Below, piece after piece: positions 22,826-32,791 of a stretch of DNA of 64,000 nucleotides. Every line of letters starts with the position of its first letter. Within the stretch, counting starts at the first letter, position 1. Source of the DNA: Lentinus brumalis. Taxonomy: Eukaryota; Basidiomycota; Agaricomycetes; Polyporales; Polyporaceae. Under the pieces are notes generated by a model. The model searched no databases, was not told where the DNA came from, and saw nothing but the letters and a program-made list of their open reading frames with translations. A program made the translations under genes and the position numbers. The stretch covers positions 682,001-746,000 of the forward strand of contig MARA01000016.1 of NCBI GenBank assembly GCA_001792895.1. Reading direction: 5' to 3'.

Positions 22826-24965
22826 TCACAATGAGGGTAAGTACTCTTCCTGCCGCGGAACATTCCACCTGTCCACTTCCTCAGGTGAGACGTCGAAAGG
22901 AGCATGAAGTGGCGTCGCAGGAGACGTCTGCGCAGATTGCGGCCGCACGCCGAGAGCCTGGTTAAAAGCGCGATTGAAGATGGTCAGCAACTCCTTCCGC
23001 ATCGCTTCCAAGACTGCGCGGGGCACGCCAGGGGGAGGCTGCCAGGGGAAGATGGCGCCGTGTGTTCCGCGGAGGACGGACGCGCTCTGTGCTGCGATTC
23101 CACGAGTCCCAGGCTTCAGGAGTTCAGCCAGCAGCCAGCAGCAGAAGCAGGATCGCTTGCTGACCCCGACCGCCATCGAACCAGACTGCGGAAAAGAGAC
23201 CATGACGGAATGAGTGAGTTCGATTCGATGGACGGACGCAATGCACTCACCGGTAGTAGACTAGCAATCGGCGTGGGTTCGCCGCAGACGTTGACCATAT
23301 GCTCCTGCAGATCGCCAGCTGAGAGAATGCTGATCAACGCAGCTTCCCCATGAACGCTCGGGGCTCCGAGCCTCACGAGCGCGTCCTTGGAACTGTCCAG
23401 GGCTTTGAGCACAAGTTCACGTTGCTCACCCCATCGGCTCGCGAACTCCTCCCTGAAGCGCTCGAAATAGTCTGCCGTGAAGGTCGCGTGGCTATCAGGC
23501 GTGACGACTCGATACGCCTTTAGCGAGGTGATGTCGGGTGGCGCGTCGAAGCATGAATGGACTATGCTGTAGGCAGCGCGCAACGGGGTGGCGAGGGCCT
23601 CAAGGTGGCGCACGATATGGCGTAGAGTGTCTTCACCGTTGGCCTGCAGATCATCGGCTGATGATCACGAGAGTGAGTAAGCGAAGCGGGACCACGGAGG
23701 AGAACAGGGCGCACCGTCATAATGGTACTCGACCTCAGAGCCCTCCCCAGTCCTCGCTTCGTAAATACCTCCTGGAGGTTCTCGGTAAGTACGAGGCCAC
23801 GAAGTAGGGCAATAAGGCACGCACTGGCTAGTCGCGAGTTGGTCTTGACTTGCATGGACGCGACGTAGTACGCATTCAATTTGTCAACAAGCGGGGGTGA
23901 GAAGAGACGCGCGACTATGCCGCCACAGAGAGCATCATCCAACAGAGCGATAGCTGCCTCTAAGTTACGACATTCACCGGCCGTGATGGGCCGCCGCGCT
24001 ACGCGCTTCAGCTCCTCCACTGTGGCCTTCTTACCGGTCTGCTTGACGGGCACGATCTGCTCATGCGAAAGCGTGTCGCACATGGTGGTGTAGCAGGTAT
24101 GTAAGAGCTTCGCCCAGACCGGAGCGACCGAGGAAGAGAATGCGACGTTGAAGGGCCCTGACTCGTTCGCGGTGACGATGATACCGTGGGCCGAGAGAAG
24201 AGACTTGTACTTGTACGCTTGCGGCATCTTGATAGGGCGAGACGCGTCCTGGCCAGGGGCCAGCAACGTCTTCTCGTAGTAGTGTTCGTTGAGAAGTTCT
24301 AGGGGATGTTTCGTCCACAAGGTGATACCATTTGCTAGCCGCGCAAAGAGCTTGCGATAGCACCGCAGGACGACGAATTCGAAGAGATAGCTGACTAGGA
24401 CGCCCTGGCTGAGGTGACGCGACTCCATGCGATAGTGCAGCAGATACGAGATGATGGACATGGTGTCACGGAGGTGAATCTCAAAGTCCACGTCGTCGCT
24501 GGACATAACGTCAGCGCGGTAGGTATTCAGTGAGACAATCGAGTCCACTCACGGCAACGATCCCACATTCGCTGCCATACGCGCGAGCATACCCGTGACC
24601 TCGCCGTCCTCCAGCAACGCAACCTCGTCGACGTCTAGGGAATTCGCCGGTTTGTTCCCACTATGCGTAGTAGGGGAGGTGCTCTGCGCAACGACAGTAA
24701 CGGCGAGGGATCCCGGTTCGATCCTGCCAACGACCGGTACGACGTTGTCGCCATACTCGTCTCGAAAGCCTCCAGGAACGAGAATATACGATAGATAAGA
24801 CCAAAGATCCGAACGAGAGCTACCAGGTCGCTTGGCGTCCAGGACTGTTGATTTTCCGGAGTGATAATCCTTCAAGAGAGCGGAGAGGAATGCGATGTCT
24901 CGACGTACGTCTGCGTCTGTCTCTGTGTCGACGGTGTTCGGCGGGAGGGGAAAGAGGTCGCACAT
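22826..24965 (-). CDS. OTT_1508-type nucleic acid/nucleotide deaminase-like protein
   Basis: At least four exons. The first begins MCDLFPLPPNTVDTETDAD; the second starts with DDVDFEIHLRDTMSIISYLLHYR; later ones hold PSVHGEAALISIL and, after an intron near 23214-23250, SKRSCFCCWLLAELL followed by GTHGAIFPWQPPPG. HxE (here HGE) plus a downstream CxxC (CFCC) is the zinc-site pattern of the cytidine deaminase superfamily, and the long alpha-helical N-terminal region with GTHG..PW matches fungal members of the OTT_1508-like clade. Zinc ligands and the catalytic Glu are present, so it may be active; the substrate is unknown. The open frame extends upstream of 24965 without an ATG, so that start was chosen. 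It is convergent with FunK1-3. The family name is from memory of the motif order. Confidence 0.7.
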
Positions 24966-25094
24966 CGAGGGTGGCTCGTCTGAGGATTGTGGAGGTGGCG
25001 AGGGAACGAGGAGTAAAAGTCGTGTCAATGGTTGCAGTTGAAGTTGAAGCAGTCCGGGCGCCTTGCAGGCCCGATACTTGACTACCGACAACTT

Positions 25095-25325
25095 GACGAA
25101 GCAGGCGGGGTAGGTGAAGACAGTACGAAGGACTCCTCGAGAGAAGCTGAGGATCTCGTGGAGGAGTCCGAGGAGACAGACGAAGATAAACCAGGCTCGA
25201 AGGGTGCAGATATACTAGTACGAGCGACTCAGAGGAAGACGAAGAACAGCCTTGGAAAAGGTGCAAGACAGGCAGTCTTTGACAATGCCCGACCCGGAGG
25301 ACAGTCGAGAGGATACAAAGGAAAA
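25095..25325 (+). pseudogene. FunK1 copy-3-type tail relic
   Basis: DNA here aligns with the end of FunK1 copy 3 (about 22160-22400): AGTACGAGCGACTC, GAAGACGAAGAAC, AAAAGG.GCAAGAC and GGAGGACAGTCGAGA occur in the same order. The acidic tail reads DSTKDSSREAEDLVEESEETD and is then interrupted relative to copy 3. No kinase domain accompanies it. It lies head to head with the deaminase-like gene, so part of that gene's promoter may come from an old kinase tail. Confidence 0.75.
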
Positions 25326-26442
25326 GTTGGTGAGAGGACGTACGACATATAAGCATCATTCTCGGTTCTCGGTCGCACTCTTCAAGTCTCCATGTAATTG
25401 CGCGGTCACCAACGCCTAATCAGAATAGGCCCCCTGCTCACTGTGCTCAGCACTCAGCTCCAGTCCCTGCTGCCTTCCCTCAAGTAAACCCAGCTCCCGA
25501 AGAGGCCTCGAGCTTGAAATGAAACTTGCGCCGTGCGGAGCTTGAGTACTAATACTTGTGTCTTGTCTACCCGATAGTGCGCCTTCTGACGTTGTACGAG
25601 CCCTCAGATTCGAAGCTTGCAGTGCAAGGTCTAGTCACCTCGACCCAGTACCTGCAGAGGATATGCTCGGAGGGACTCGCGACAAGGAGATGATGGATGG
25701 GAAGAGCAAGTCAATGAGCGCTTATACGCTTCCTCCTCCCCGGGGACCCGTTTCATATTCAGTCCCGACTCCCATATGGTATACATTGAAGCCTCCAACT
25801 CGGCCTCGTATGATCATCAGACATTAATGGGCCAGGTTGTTCTAACTGAGCTGAAGCTTGAGCTTGTAGGTACCCCTGAACTGCTTTTCGCGCCATGAGC
25901 TGATCGTCACCAGTGACGGAACTTCTAGTACTTCCGACCACGCATACAACTAGGAACCGCCGCCAGCGTTCACACTACCGTAACAAACCACACCAGACGC
26001 GCGGTTCAGCCGCTGATATGCGTATCGCATTCGACGATTGGAGATAGGTAGGTCGCATGCTATCTACCTCGTGAGCAGAGGAGATGCTGACTTCTAATGT
26101 CTGCAAGTCAGTCTATCTCCCGTGCATCCACCTCAGACAACGTTGCGCACCCCAGCACGCAGGGAATTCGTCAGACTCTGCATCATTCAAATTCAGTGCC
26201 AGAGAAGTGTTCTACCAGCATGCTCGTCATTCCTCCAGCGGTCAGGCTGTGCCACCTCTTTAGGTTCGACAGTCCATCTCCCCGCAGCGGTCATCCGACT
26301 AACCGTATCGCACAGCGCTCCCCGATTGAGCGATCCCACGCAACCAGCGGTCATGACTGAGGTATAAGATTTGCAAGACGGCGTCCTCGACGCTCTTCTC
26401 GCCACCCCATCCTCCCGTCTCACCACTGAGCTCGCCATCGAG
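25326..26442. other. Intergenic, no gene seen
   Basis: About 1.1 kb. Open frames are short and show no recognisable motif or splice continuity. It would carry the DUF6533-1 promoter. Confidence 0.45.
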
Positions 26443-28184
26443 ATGTCCGACGACCCCAGTGCGTATACCGCGGACGTGATCTCCGATTTCAGTTCTGCGT
26501 GAGTTGCTTGTACATATCACGATGGCTGATCCGCTGAGCTCACATGGGTACACAGATATACCAGTAACTACGCGGGCTACGCCTCCGTCGGTGAGCGCAC
26601 AGATGAGACATCATCCGAACCAACAGAACGGTTGACGCGGCAGACTCTTCCCAGCGGTGGTGCTGTATGAGGACGTGATTACCATCGGACGCGAGGTTGA
26701 GCTGTTCTGGGGGAAACGGCTGACAGCCGCGTCGGTGCTCTACTTCCTCAACCGATACATCACGATGATATTCCTCCTGTCGGACATGTTTGGCAGCATC
26801 TATCCCCCGGAGTCTCTATACGTGCGTCATAATACGACCCCTCAGTGTACGCTGACTCGCTGACATGCCAAACCATAGCGGTACGCTCTTCTAGCATACT
26901 GTTGAGCTCGAGTTCAGACGGCCTGTACGCAGATGCACTCAGTGGGTTCATGCCACGGTCAGCGCCAAGCTCCTGCTGTACTTTCCATGGGCTGGTGCGT
27001 GATCGAGTCGTCTCCTCCACTAATGCGAAAGGCATGACGGTCTCACAGTCAATCCGTCTCCAGCCTTCTCCGCCCTCCGAGTCTTCGCGCTGACTGGAGG
27101 CCAGCGGACCCTCAGCGTACTCGTGTTCATGCTATCAATTGTTCCGTTGGTCATCAACTTCGTACGTATGCGCAGTCACTCGAGCTCGAACGGAGTCGGC
27201 TCAATTGCTCTCCCTAGGTTGACTATTATTGGAGCGTCCCCCTAATCGATCCCTTCTTCGGGTGCGGGGAGGGAACGTCTGAAACTATCTTCATCTCGAA
27301 ATTGTCAGTGCCTTTCTCATGTGCATCATCTACATATCTCAATCTGACGCTTATGTCTTCACAGATGTGAGTTGGGCATGCAGACGATCAAAAGGCTGTG
27401 TTGAACCCCAGTGCACCAGTTACGGGCTTAGCTCGAGGATCACTCATCCTGGCCGATGTGATTGTCATCACGGTGACATGGCATACGACGTACAAGGCGA
27501 CAAAGATCGCCCGTGAAGGAAAACTCGGAACGTCTTCGCTGTCCCTCATACTCCTACGAGATGGTGAGCAGCGTCAGACCGTCTCAGTTGCCTCGGATCG
27601 CTGACTGATCATCTAGGGACGATATACTTCGTGTACGTCAGGTTGCGTTCGATGGTTGCTGGGAGGACTGACGCTTACGACTGTACTCGCAGGATTATTC
27701 TGCTGATGAACGTCTTGCACCTCATGTTCTCCATCGGCGCAGTGAGTGTATTCCGGCTCCTACAGAGCACGCCAGGCAAGCGCCGAGGCTGACCTTTCTG
27801 CAGGTATTCTCCAAGTACGCCGATATCAGCGACATCAGCCTGTTGCTCGAGCCGTACGTCGCTCAAATCGCACTCTTTTGCTCCAGTTCGCTCACCAGGC
27901 TCGCCGTGTGTTCGCGTTGCAGGACGGAGTCGATCCTCGTCTCCCGCTTCCTGATGAACCTGCAGGAGGCGAACAAACGCCTCCTCACTGGGGCGAGCGT
28001 GGACTCCTCGTCCGTCGGAGGGCCCGCGGCCACCAGCACCATCCGCTTCGACAGAGTCGTTGGCCCTCTCGGCGGATCCGTGTTCTCTTCCACCTGGGCC
28101 GAAGAGGAGGGTGACGAATCGGGATCGATCGACACGGTTACCTTGGCAGAGAAATGCGATGAGGAACGCGTGCTGAATCCGTAG
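26443..28184 (+). CDS. DUF6533-type multi-pass membrane protein, copy 1
   Basis: Many small exons encode a hydrophobic protein: MSDDPSAYTADVISDF, then VLYEDVITIGREVELFWGKR and SVLYFLNRYITMIFLLSDM, then FSALRVFALTGGQ with LVFMLSIVPLVINF, then ADVIVITVTWHTTYKATK with LLRDG, then VIILLMNVLHLMFS, and a tail SRFLMNLQEANKRLL. REVELFW and FLNRY at the end of helix 1 are the family signature in basidiomycetes. About seven membrane spans are expected, as in a receptor-like topology, but ligand and function are unknown. An acceptor near 26892 rather than 26878 avoids a stop in the third large exon. Some exon joints near 27310-27400 are uncertain. Two paralogues lie at 32.8 and 58.4 kb. Confidence 0.78.
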
Positions 28185-28502
28185 AGTGTCGGTCGTTAGA
28201 AACTCTAGAGAAATGTTTGTCGGTCTCTCGCTCGCTCGAGTCCGAAAGCGCGGTATAATCGGACTCGCGTACTTACTAGCACTACCGTTTCGGAAAGGGT
28301 ACGAGCTCACGCGAAATGCTCTAGCTCGGACATCGACGAGCTCGATCGTACAACACAACCTCGAGCATCTTCCAGGCGGTCTCGGAGCACGTACCCATCC
28401 GAGAACCCTCGGAAACGCAGTAGTTCATAGCCTAGCAGGAGATGAGGGAGTTTAGCATCTCCGGAGCACCACAGGATAAGTCATTACTCGCCGACGTCCA
28501 TC
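28185..28502. other. Convergent intergenic region
   Basis: About 320 bp between two convergent genes; nothing recognised. Confidence 0.5.
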
Positions 28503-29081
28503 TCACGTATGGGCCAGGATGTCCGTAACAAGGTCCTTCATCTTGGCGAAACCCTCATCCGACAAGATATCCAACTCCCACTCTCCTGCGAGGAAGTTTG
28601 GAGAGAGAACGCGCGTAGATGGCTCCGGGCGCGGAATGGCGGGGGGTGTCACATCAAACGACGTCGTATCGCCGCAGTAGATGCGCATTGATGTGCCCAA
28701 CAGGCTGAGGCCCCAGAGGCGGGGGAGGAGGCATTCATCGAGCATCAGAGCATATTTATCGCGCATCTGCTTGTCTGCGCGATAGCGTAGTTCTGCTTTC
28801 TGAGCCCAACTGTCGTCCTTGACTTCGGCGAGAAGGACAGGTCGATCATTCGCGACATCAAACACGACCAGGAAGACGATGGAGTCGACAGCATCGCACC
28901 TGTCGTCCCTGGGAGGGCTCTGCGGAGCGATGTAGAACTTGAAAGTGTCCCCAAAACAGTAGTTCAAGAGTTTGTCGTAGGGGCCATAGTAGCGGTTTGC
29001 GAACGTCGTGTGCTTGGCGCGTGCGTGGTCAAAAATGGTGAGTAAACCAGTGGGCCAAGCGTTGTCTTGTTGGAACGGCAT
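28503..29081 (-). CDS. Uncharacterised basidiomycete protein with D...ExK motif
   Basis: A single-exon gene of 192 residues. Conserved-looking segments are ANRYYGPYDKLLNYCFG, FYIAPQSPPRDDRCDAVDSI, PVLLAEVKDDSW, RYRADKQMRDKY and LPRLWGLSLLGTSMRIYCGD. The order D (AVDSIVF), hydrophobic strand, then E-V-K is what a PD-(D/E)XK nuclease core looks like, and the family is widespread in agaricomycetes as intronless or intron-poor genes. That fold is my inference; no function is established that I know of. No signal peptide or membrane span is evident. It is divergent from the MYND gene at 29361. Confidence 0.72.
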   Translation of the reverse strand: MPFQQDNAWPTGLLTIFDHARAKHTTFANRYYGPYDKLLNYCFGDTFKFYIAPQSPPRDDRCDAVDSIVFLVVFDVANDRPVLLAEVKDDSWAQKAELRYRADKQMRDKYALMLDECLLPRLWGLSLLGTSMRIYCGDTTSFDVTPPAIPRPEPSTRVLSPNFLAGEWELDILSDEGFAKMKDLVTDILAHT

Positions 29082-29244
29082 AGACCGCTTAATTCTGAGT
29101 GAGCTTTATCAATGTGCACCAGCCTATTTTGGATTACCTTAACACGAAAGTGAGTACTTGGCGGAGGATTGTGGTTGCACAGACTCGGAGGACGTACGGC
29201 CGCCGGCGCCGGAACCGGAACCGCGCGCTCTCCCAGCAACCGAC

Positions 29245-29293
29245 GGGCGTCTCGATTGCCATATTCGTCATCCGGTTGAGGGCAGGCAGCGCT
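29245..29293 (+). promoter_or_regulatory. Conserved element upstream of MYND copy 1
   Basis: GGGCGTCTCGATTGCCATAT followed by TCG.CATCCGGTTGAGGGCAGG recurs upstream of the MYND paralogue at 45104 (minus strand) and of the relic at 38863. It lies about 70-115 bp before the ATG, so it is either a shared promoter or part of a 5' UTR. Confidence 0.65.
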
Positions 29294-29360
29294 TAGACCT
29301 CGGCTGAATTTAATCCTTACTTGTCCTTGACCCTCCTCGACCGCGTCATCCTCAACTACT

Positions 29361-30867
29361 ATGGGGAAGATCATCCACGAGGTGGTGTTTGATATTCCAC
29401 GACAGCACTACCGGTCATATCGCAACCTTCATGAACTTGTCATACTGAAGCAGGAGCTCTTCTACGACTACCGGACGGGCCCGCCAAGTTATGAACGCCT
29501 ATACCAAGATACCATACGGTGGATCGAGGACTACCCCTACGAGCGACTCAAGCGCGGAGTGGAGGCGTGCAACGGACCTTTGATGCTCGAGTTCTGCCTC
29601 CGGTATGGTCTATGTGTGAGACCGCTGTCAGTGCGCAGTCATAACTGACAACCAGACCGAACAGGCACTTCGCTGATTGCGAAGTCCCCTCGGAGGAACA
29701 ACCCTACGACTCCTTCTATCTGACAGAGCTACTGGAGGACATCGCAGCTGCCAACGATGTACCACTGACCACGCGACCGAACCGCAAAACCCGGGTTATC
29801 AAGTACCAGACACCGGTCCTCCAGCAGCGTGCCCTCGCTGCGTGCGCCTGGATGGAGTTCCGTTCGCACTTCGCACTTCCGGAGGGCGGGTCTCTTTATG
29901 CGATTAAGAACGAGAGGCTCATGCGGGACGCTGCTTCGACTGCCAATGTCGCTGCATCGATCGACTTCGTGCCGACCATCGTCATCCGTATCGCGAACTG
30001 GCTGCACACCCTGAAGACGCGCTATGGGGGTCTCGACGCCCGCACGATGCCGGAGTTCCGCGAGAACTCGTCTCTCTGGCGAGCATGGGAAGCCTACAGG
30101 AAGCGATGCTTGAAACTCCAGATCGCAGAGTGGTTTAAAGTTCGAGCGGCTTCGAACGTTTATTGGTGCGATGGCTGTGACGTGCAGGCGATGCATAAGA
30201 GCGCATTCCGGGCCTGCGGTGGGAAGTGTCCTCCGGAGAAGAAGCCGCATTACTGCAGCCGGGAGTGCCAGCAAACGGTACGCATTGCCATGGCACATGC
30301 CGTTTTGTTCGCGCTAGCTGACTTCTGGCACGTAGCACTGGTATGTCCATCGCTATGTCTGCCAGAAGGGCTTAGCCGAAGATCCCATCCTCAAAGACGA
30401 CGGCGACCCCGCTTGGATCGACCTTCCCGAGCGCTACGAGGCCAACGAGTGCGCGGACGTCACCCTCCCACGTCCAAGATCTGGGCAGAGCGGCCCGGCG
30501 CGGACATCTGCATCGACATCGCCCACCCCAGTCCCTTTCGGAGCGCGGACGAGCTCATTCGCATCCGAACGAAGACATTGAGTCCCGACTTCCTGCGCTA
30601 TTGCAAGTGGTACTCGGAGAAGCTGCAGCATCGACTGTATGCCTACGAGTTCCCCTCGGCAGCCGATGTACGTTCTCGACGTTGCCTTCAGCGCTGAGCT
30701 AACATTGTATTACAATACAGCGTGGCAAATACGAAGGCCTTCCAAGGCGCGCCATGGTATTCATTTCCCGTCCGGTCCGAGCTGGGCAGACGAGACCTCG
30801 AATACAGAGGAGGAGTGTGGTGTCCCTCCGCGGCAAGCGGATTGATACTTCGTCGAGCCGAGATTGA
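29361..30867 (+). CDS. MYND zinc-finger protein, subfamily A, copy 1
   Basis: Four exons. Exon 1 gives MGKIIHEVVFDIP, NLHELVILKQELFYDYR and WIEDYPYERLKRGVE. Exon 2 starts HFADCEVPSEEQ, contains LQQRALAACAW and TIVIRIANWLHTLKTRY, and carries the MYND finger: CDGCDVQAMHKSAFRAC, C in GGKC, PHYCSREC, completed after an intron by HWYVHRYVC. These Cys/His ligands form two zinc sites that usually mediate protein-protein contact. Exon 3 has RPGADICIDIAHPSPF and SPDFLRYCKWY. A GT...AG intron (about 30670-30720) at the same position as in the two paralogues leads to a basic last exon (RGKYEGLPRRAMVF) and stop at 30865; reading through instead would stop at 30697. No SET domain is present. Partner unknown. 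Confidence 0.82.
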
Positions 30868-31555
30868 ATTCCGCTGCCTCCAGAGGGTCTGAGGTGACCA
30901 CTCCGACCAACAGGCCCGCTCATGGCAGCTTCGAACGCCCGGGGGAGCCATAGGGCTTCCCATGTTCCGTACTTCATCCGACCCACTCGCCATCTTTTTC
31001 CTGCCGACATGCAGTACGTCAGTACACGATGTACGCAATGAGCGGTCTCCAGGGGCGGCGGGAAGGGCTTCTCAGAATGCACGGATGTAGTACGCTAGCC
31101 AACAATCTATATATGCCCAGTGTTTGCGAGTAAGTCATGAGTTTCCGAACAGCAGACGGTCGGATACTTGTGGCCCCGAACTGCGCGGGTCATCCGTCAG
31201 CACACATTTTTGGGAGGTACGTAGAGTGTGGGATTCGCGTGGGTATGCACCGCTTGTAAGTAATACATACAGAATCCTGTCTGATCCTGTATAAAGACAT
31301 CTCGAACTTCCTGCTTCTCTGATACAACACATCTTGCCCAGTCCCAGTGCCACGCGGTGCATTCGAATCAGAGAAGCACCGCCACGGCACTGACCGAGAT
31401 ACAGAATCTGCTCAAAACTGTCAATTTGACGGTAGTCGATCAGGGTTGTCGAGCAGCTTGACTGCGGCCAGACGAGTCTGAGACGACACTCTTTAGCTAC
31501 CGCCACCATCGACGAGCCCACAACGCACAACGATACTCGAGTCGCCGCCTCACCG
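30868..31555. other. Intergenic, no gene seen
   Basis: About 690 bp. Frames on the minus strand overlap the F-box gene and look like shadows. Confidence 0.45.
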
Positions 31556-32651
31556 ATGAACAGCTGTCCGATCGAGATCCTTGGGCTCATCTTCACTCTG
31601 GCCTGCGTCGACGATGGGTACACCGGCCGCACGCTCTCCCTCGTCTCGAAGCGGATTCGCACCACCTCACGCAGATACGCCTTCCAGTCCATCGCCCTAT
31701 ATGGCTCGCACCAGCTGTCAGCGTTTGCCGGACTCCTCGAGCGCGTCGACCCTCAGCACCGGCGCGTGCGCAACCTCTACCTCGCAGATCGCCGCCGCGT
31801 CTGGATGGAGTACAAGGCCGGGCAGGACAGAGCTTCGTGGTTGCGCGAGCGCATCACCGAGGACTTCCACATCACCGACCCTGCCCGCGAGTACTCGTCC
31901 GACGCCATCCTGCGTATCTTCCGGTGCATCGCTCCGACGCTGAGCACCCTCACCCTCCTCCTGTTCGACCGCTACGACGAGATGACGCTCGCGATGCCAT
32001 TCCCAGCGTTGAAAGAGCTCACCATCTACGGGTCGCTGCTCGACCATCATGGAAACGCAGAAGTCCCGCAGTGCCGGGCGCTGCGTCGCTTGCACATCGT
32101 CCAGGACTTTTCCCTGCGAAAGTCGGTCCCTCGTGCCGTGTCGCGTGTCGCACCGTCCCTCACGCACCTCCGGATCTCGCGATTGGTGTCGGCCGGGCTG
32201 GGCTCGGGGGACATCGTCCACGGGCTGGAGCGGATGCTGAAGCAGCCGCAGGACGACGCGGTCTTCCCGTCTTCGCTGGAGCACATCTTCGTCCAGATGT
32301 CGCAACAAGAAGTCTTCTATCACAGCGGCAAGTCGCAGGTGAGAAAATATGCGGTGTCGTCAGAAGGCGGCACGGAAGACTGATTGTGATGTGCAGTTGC
32401 TGACTTCTCCTCTGGCTCATCAGCTCAAGGACCTCGCGATGCGCGATGCGCGCCGGAGGGTCACTCTCTTGAAGCCGCACTTGTGGAGTCCTGCGGATAG
32501 CTTCACCGGGCGCGATGGCGACGTCAAATACTATATGGGCATCAAGGCTGAGTGGGAGAGGCGGAACGCCGGGCTGGGTGGCCTCTGGGATGTTGAACAG
32601 TCGGACGTCCTCGCATCTTACGGATACTGTGCGGAAGAGACTAGGTCTTGA
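31556..32651 (+). CDS. F-box-like protein 1
   Basis: Two exons joined at a GTGAGA...CAG intron (32339 to about 32423). The N-terminus SCPIEILGLIFTLACVDD followed by SLVSKRIRTTSRRYAF is an F-box-like segment, expected to bind Skp1 in an SCF ubiquitin ligase. The rest is irregular leucine-rich sequence (TLSTLTLLLFDRY, FPALKELTIYGS, LTHLRISRL) and should recognise substrates. The second exon ends in a charged helical stretch. The start is the first in-frame ATG of the F-box. Substrates unknown. Confidence 0.75.
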
Positions 32652-32791
32652 ATATGTTGAGGGAATGGAGCCGGACAATACTAGGTTGAATTAAGAATAC
32701 TCTGTACAGCACACATTATATGGACTTCTGCGCACCGCAGATGATCAGCTTGCATGTGCGAAGGATTAATGAAGCGTCACGTACCATTATA

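Noticed and set aside
24963..25091. Longer N-terminus of the deaminase-like protein starting near 25091
   Set aside because: It would need a TTG start; the first ATG in frame is at 24965.
30669..30697. Stop at 30697 as the end of MYND A copy 1
   Set aside because: An intron at the same position is present in the two paralogues and leads to a similar basic last exon, so the end at 30867 is preferred.
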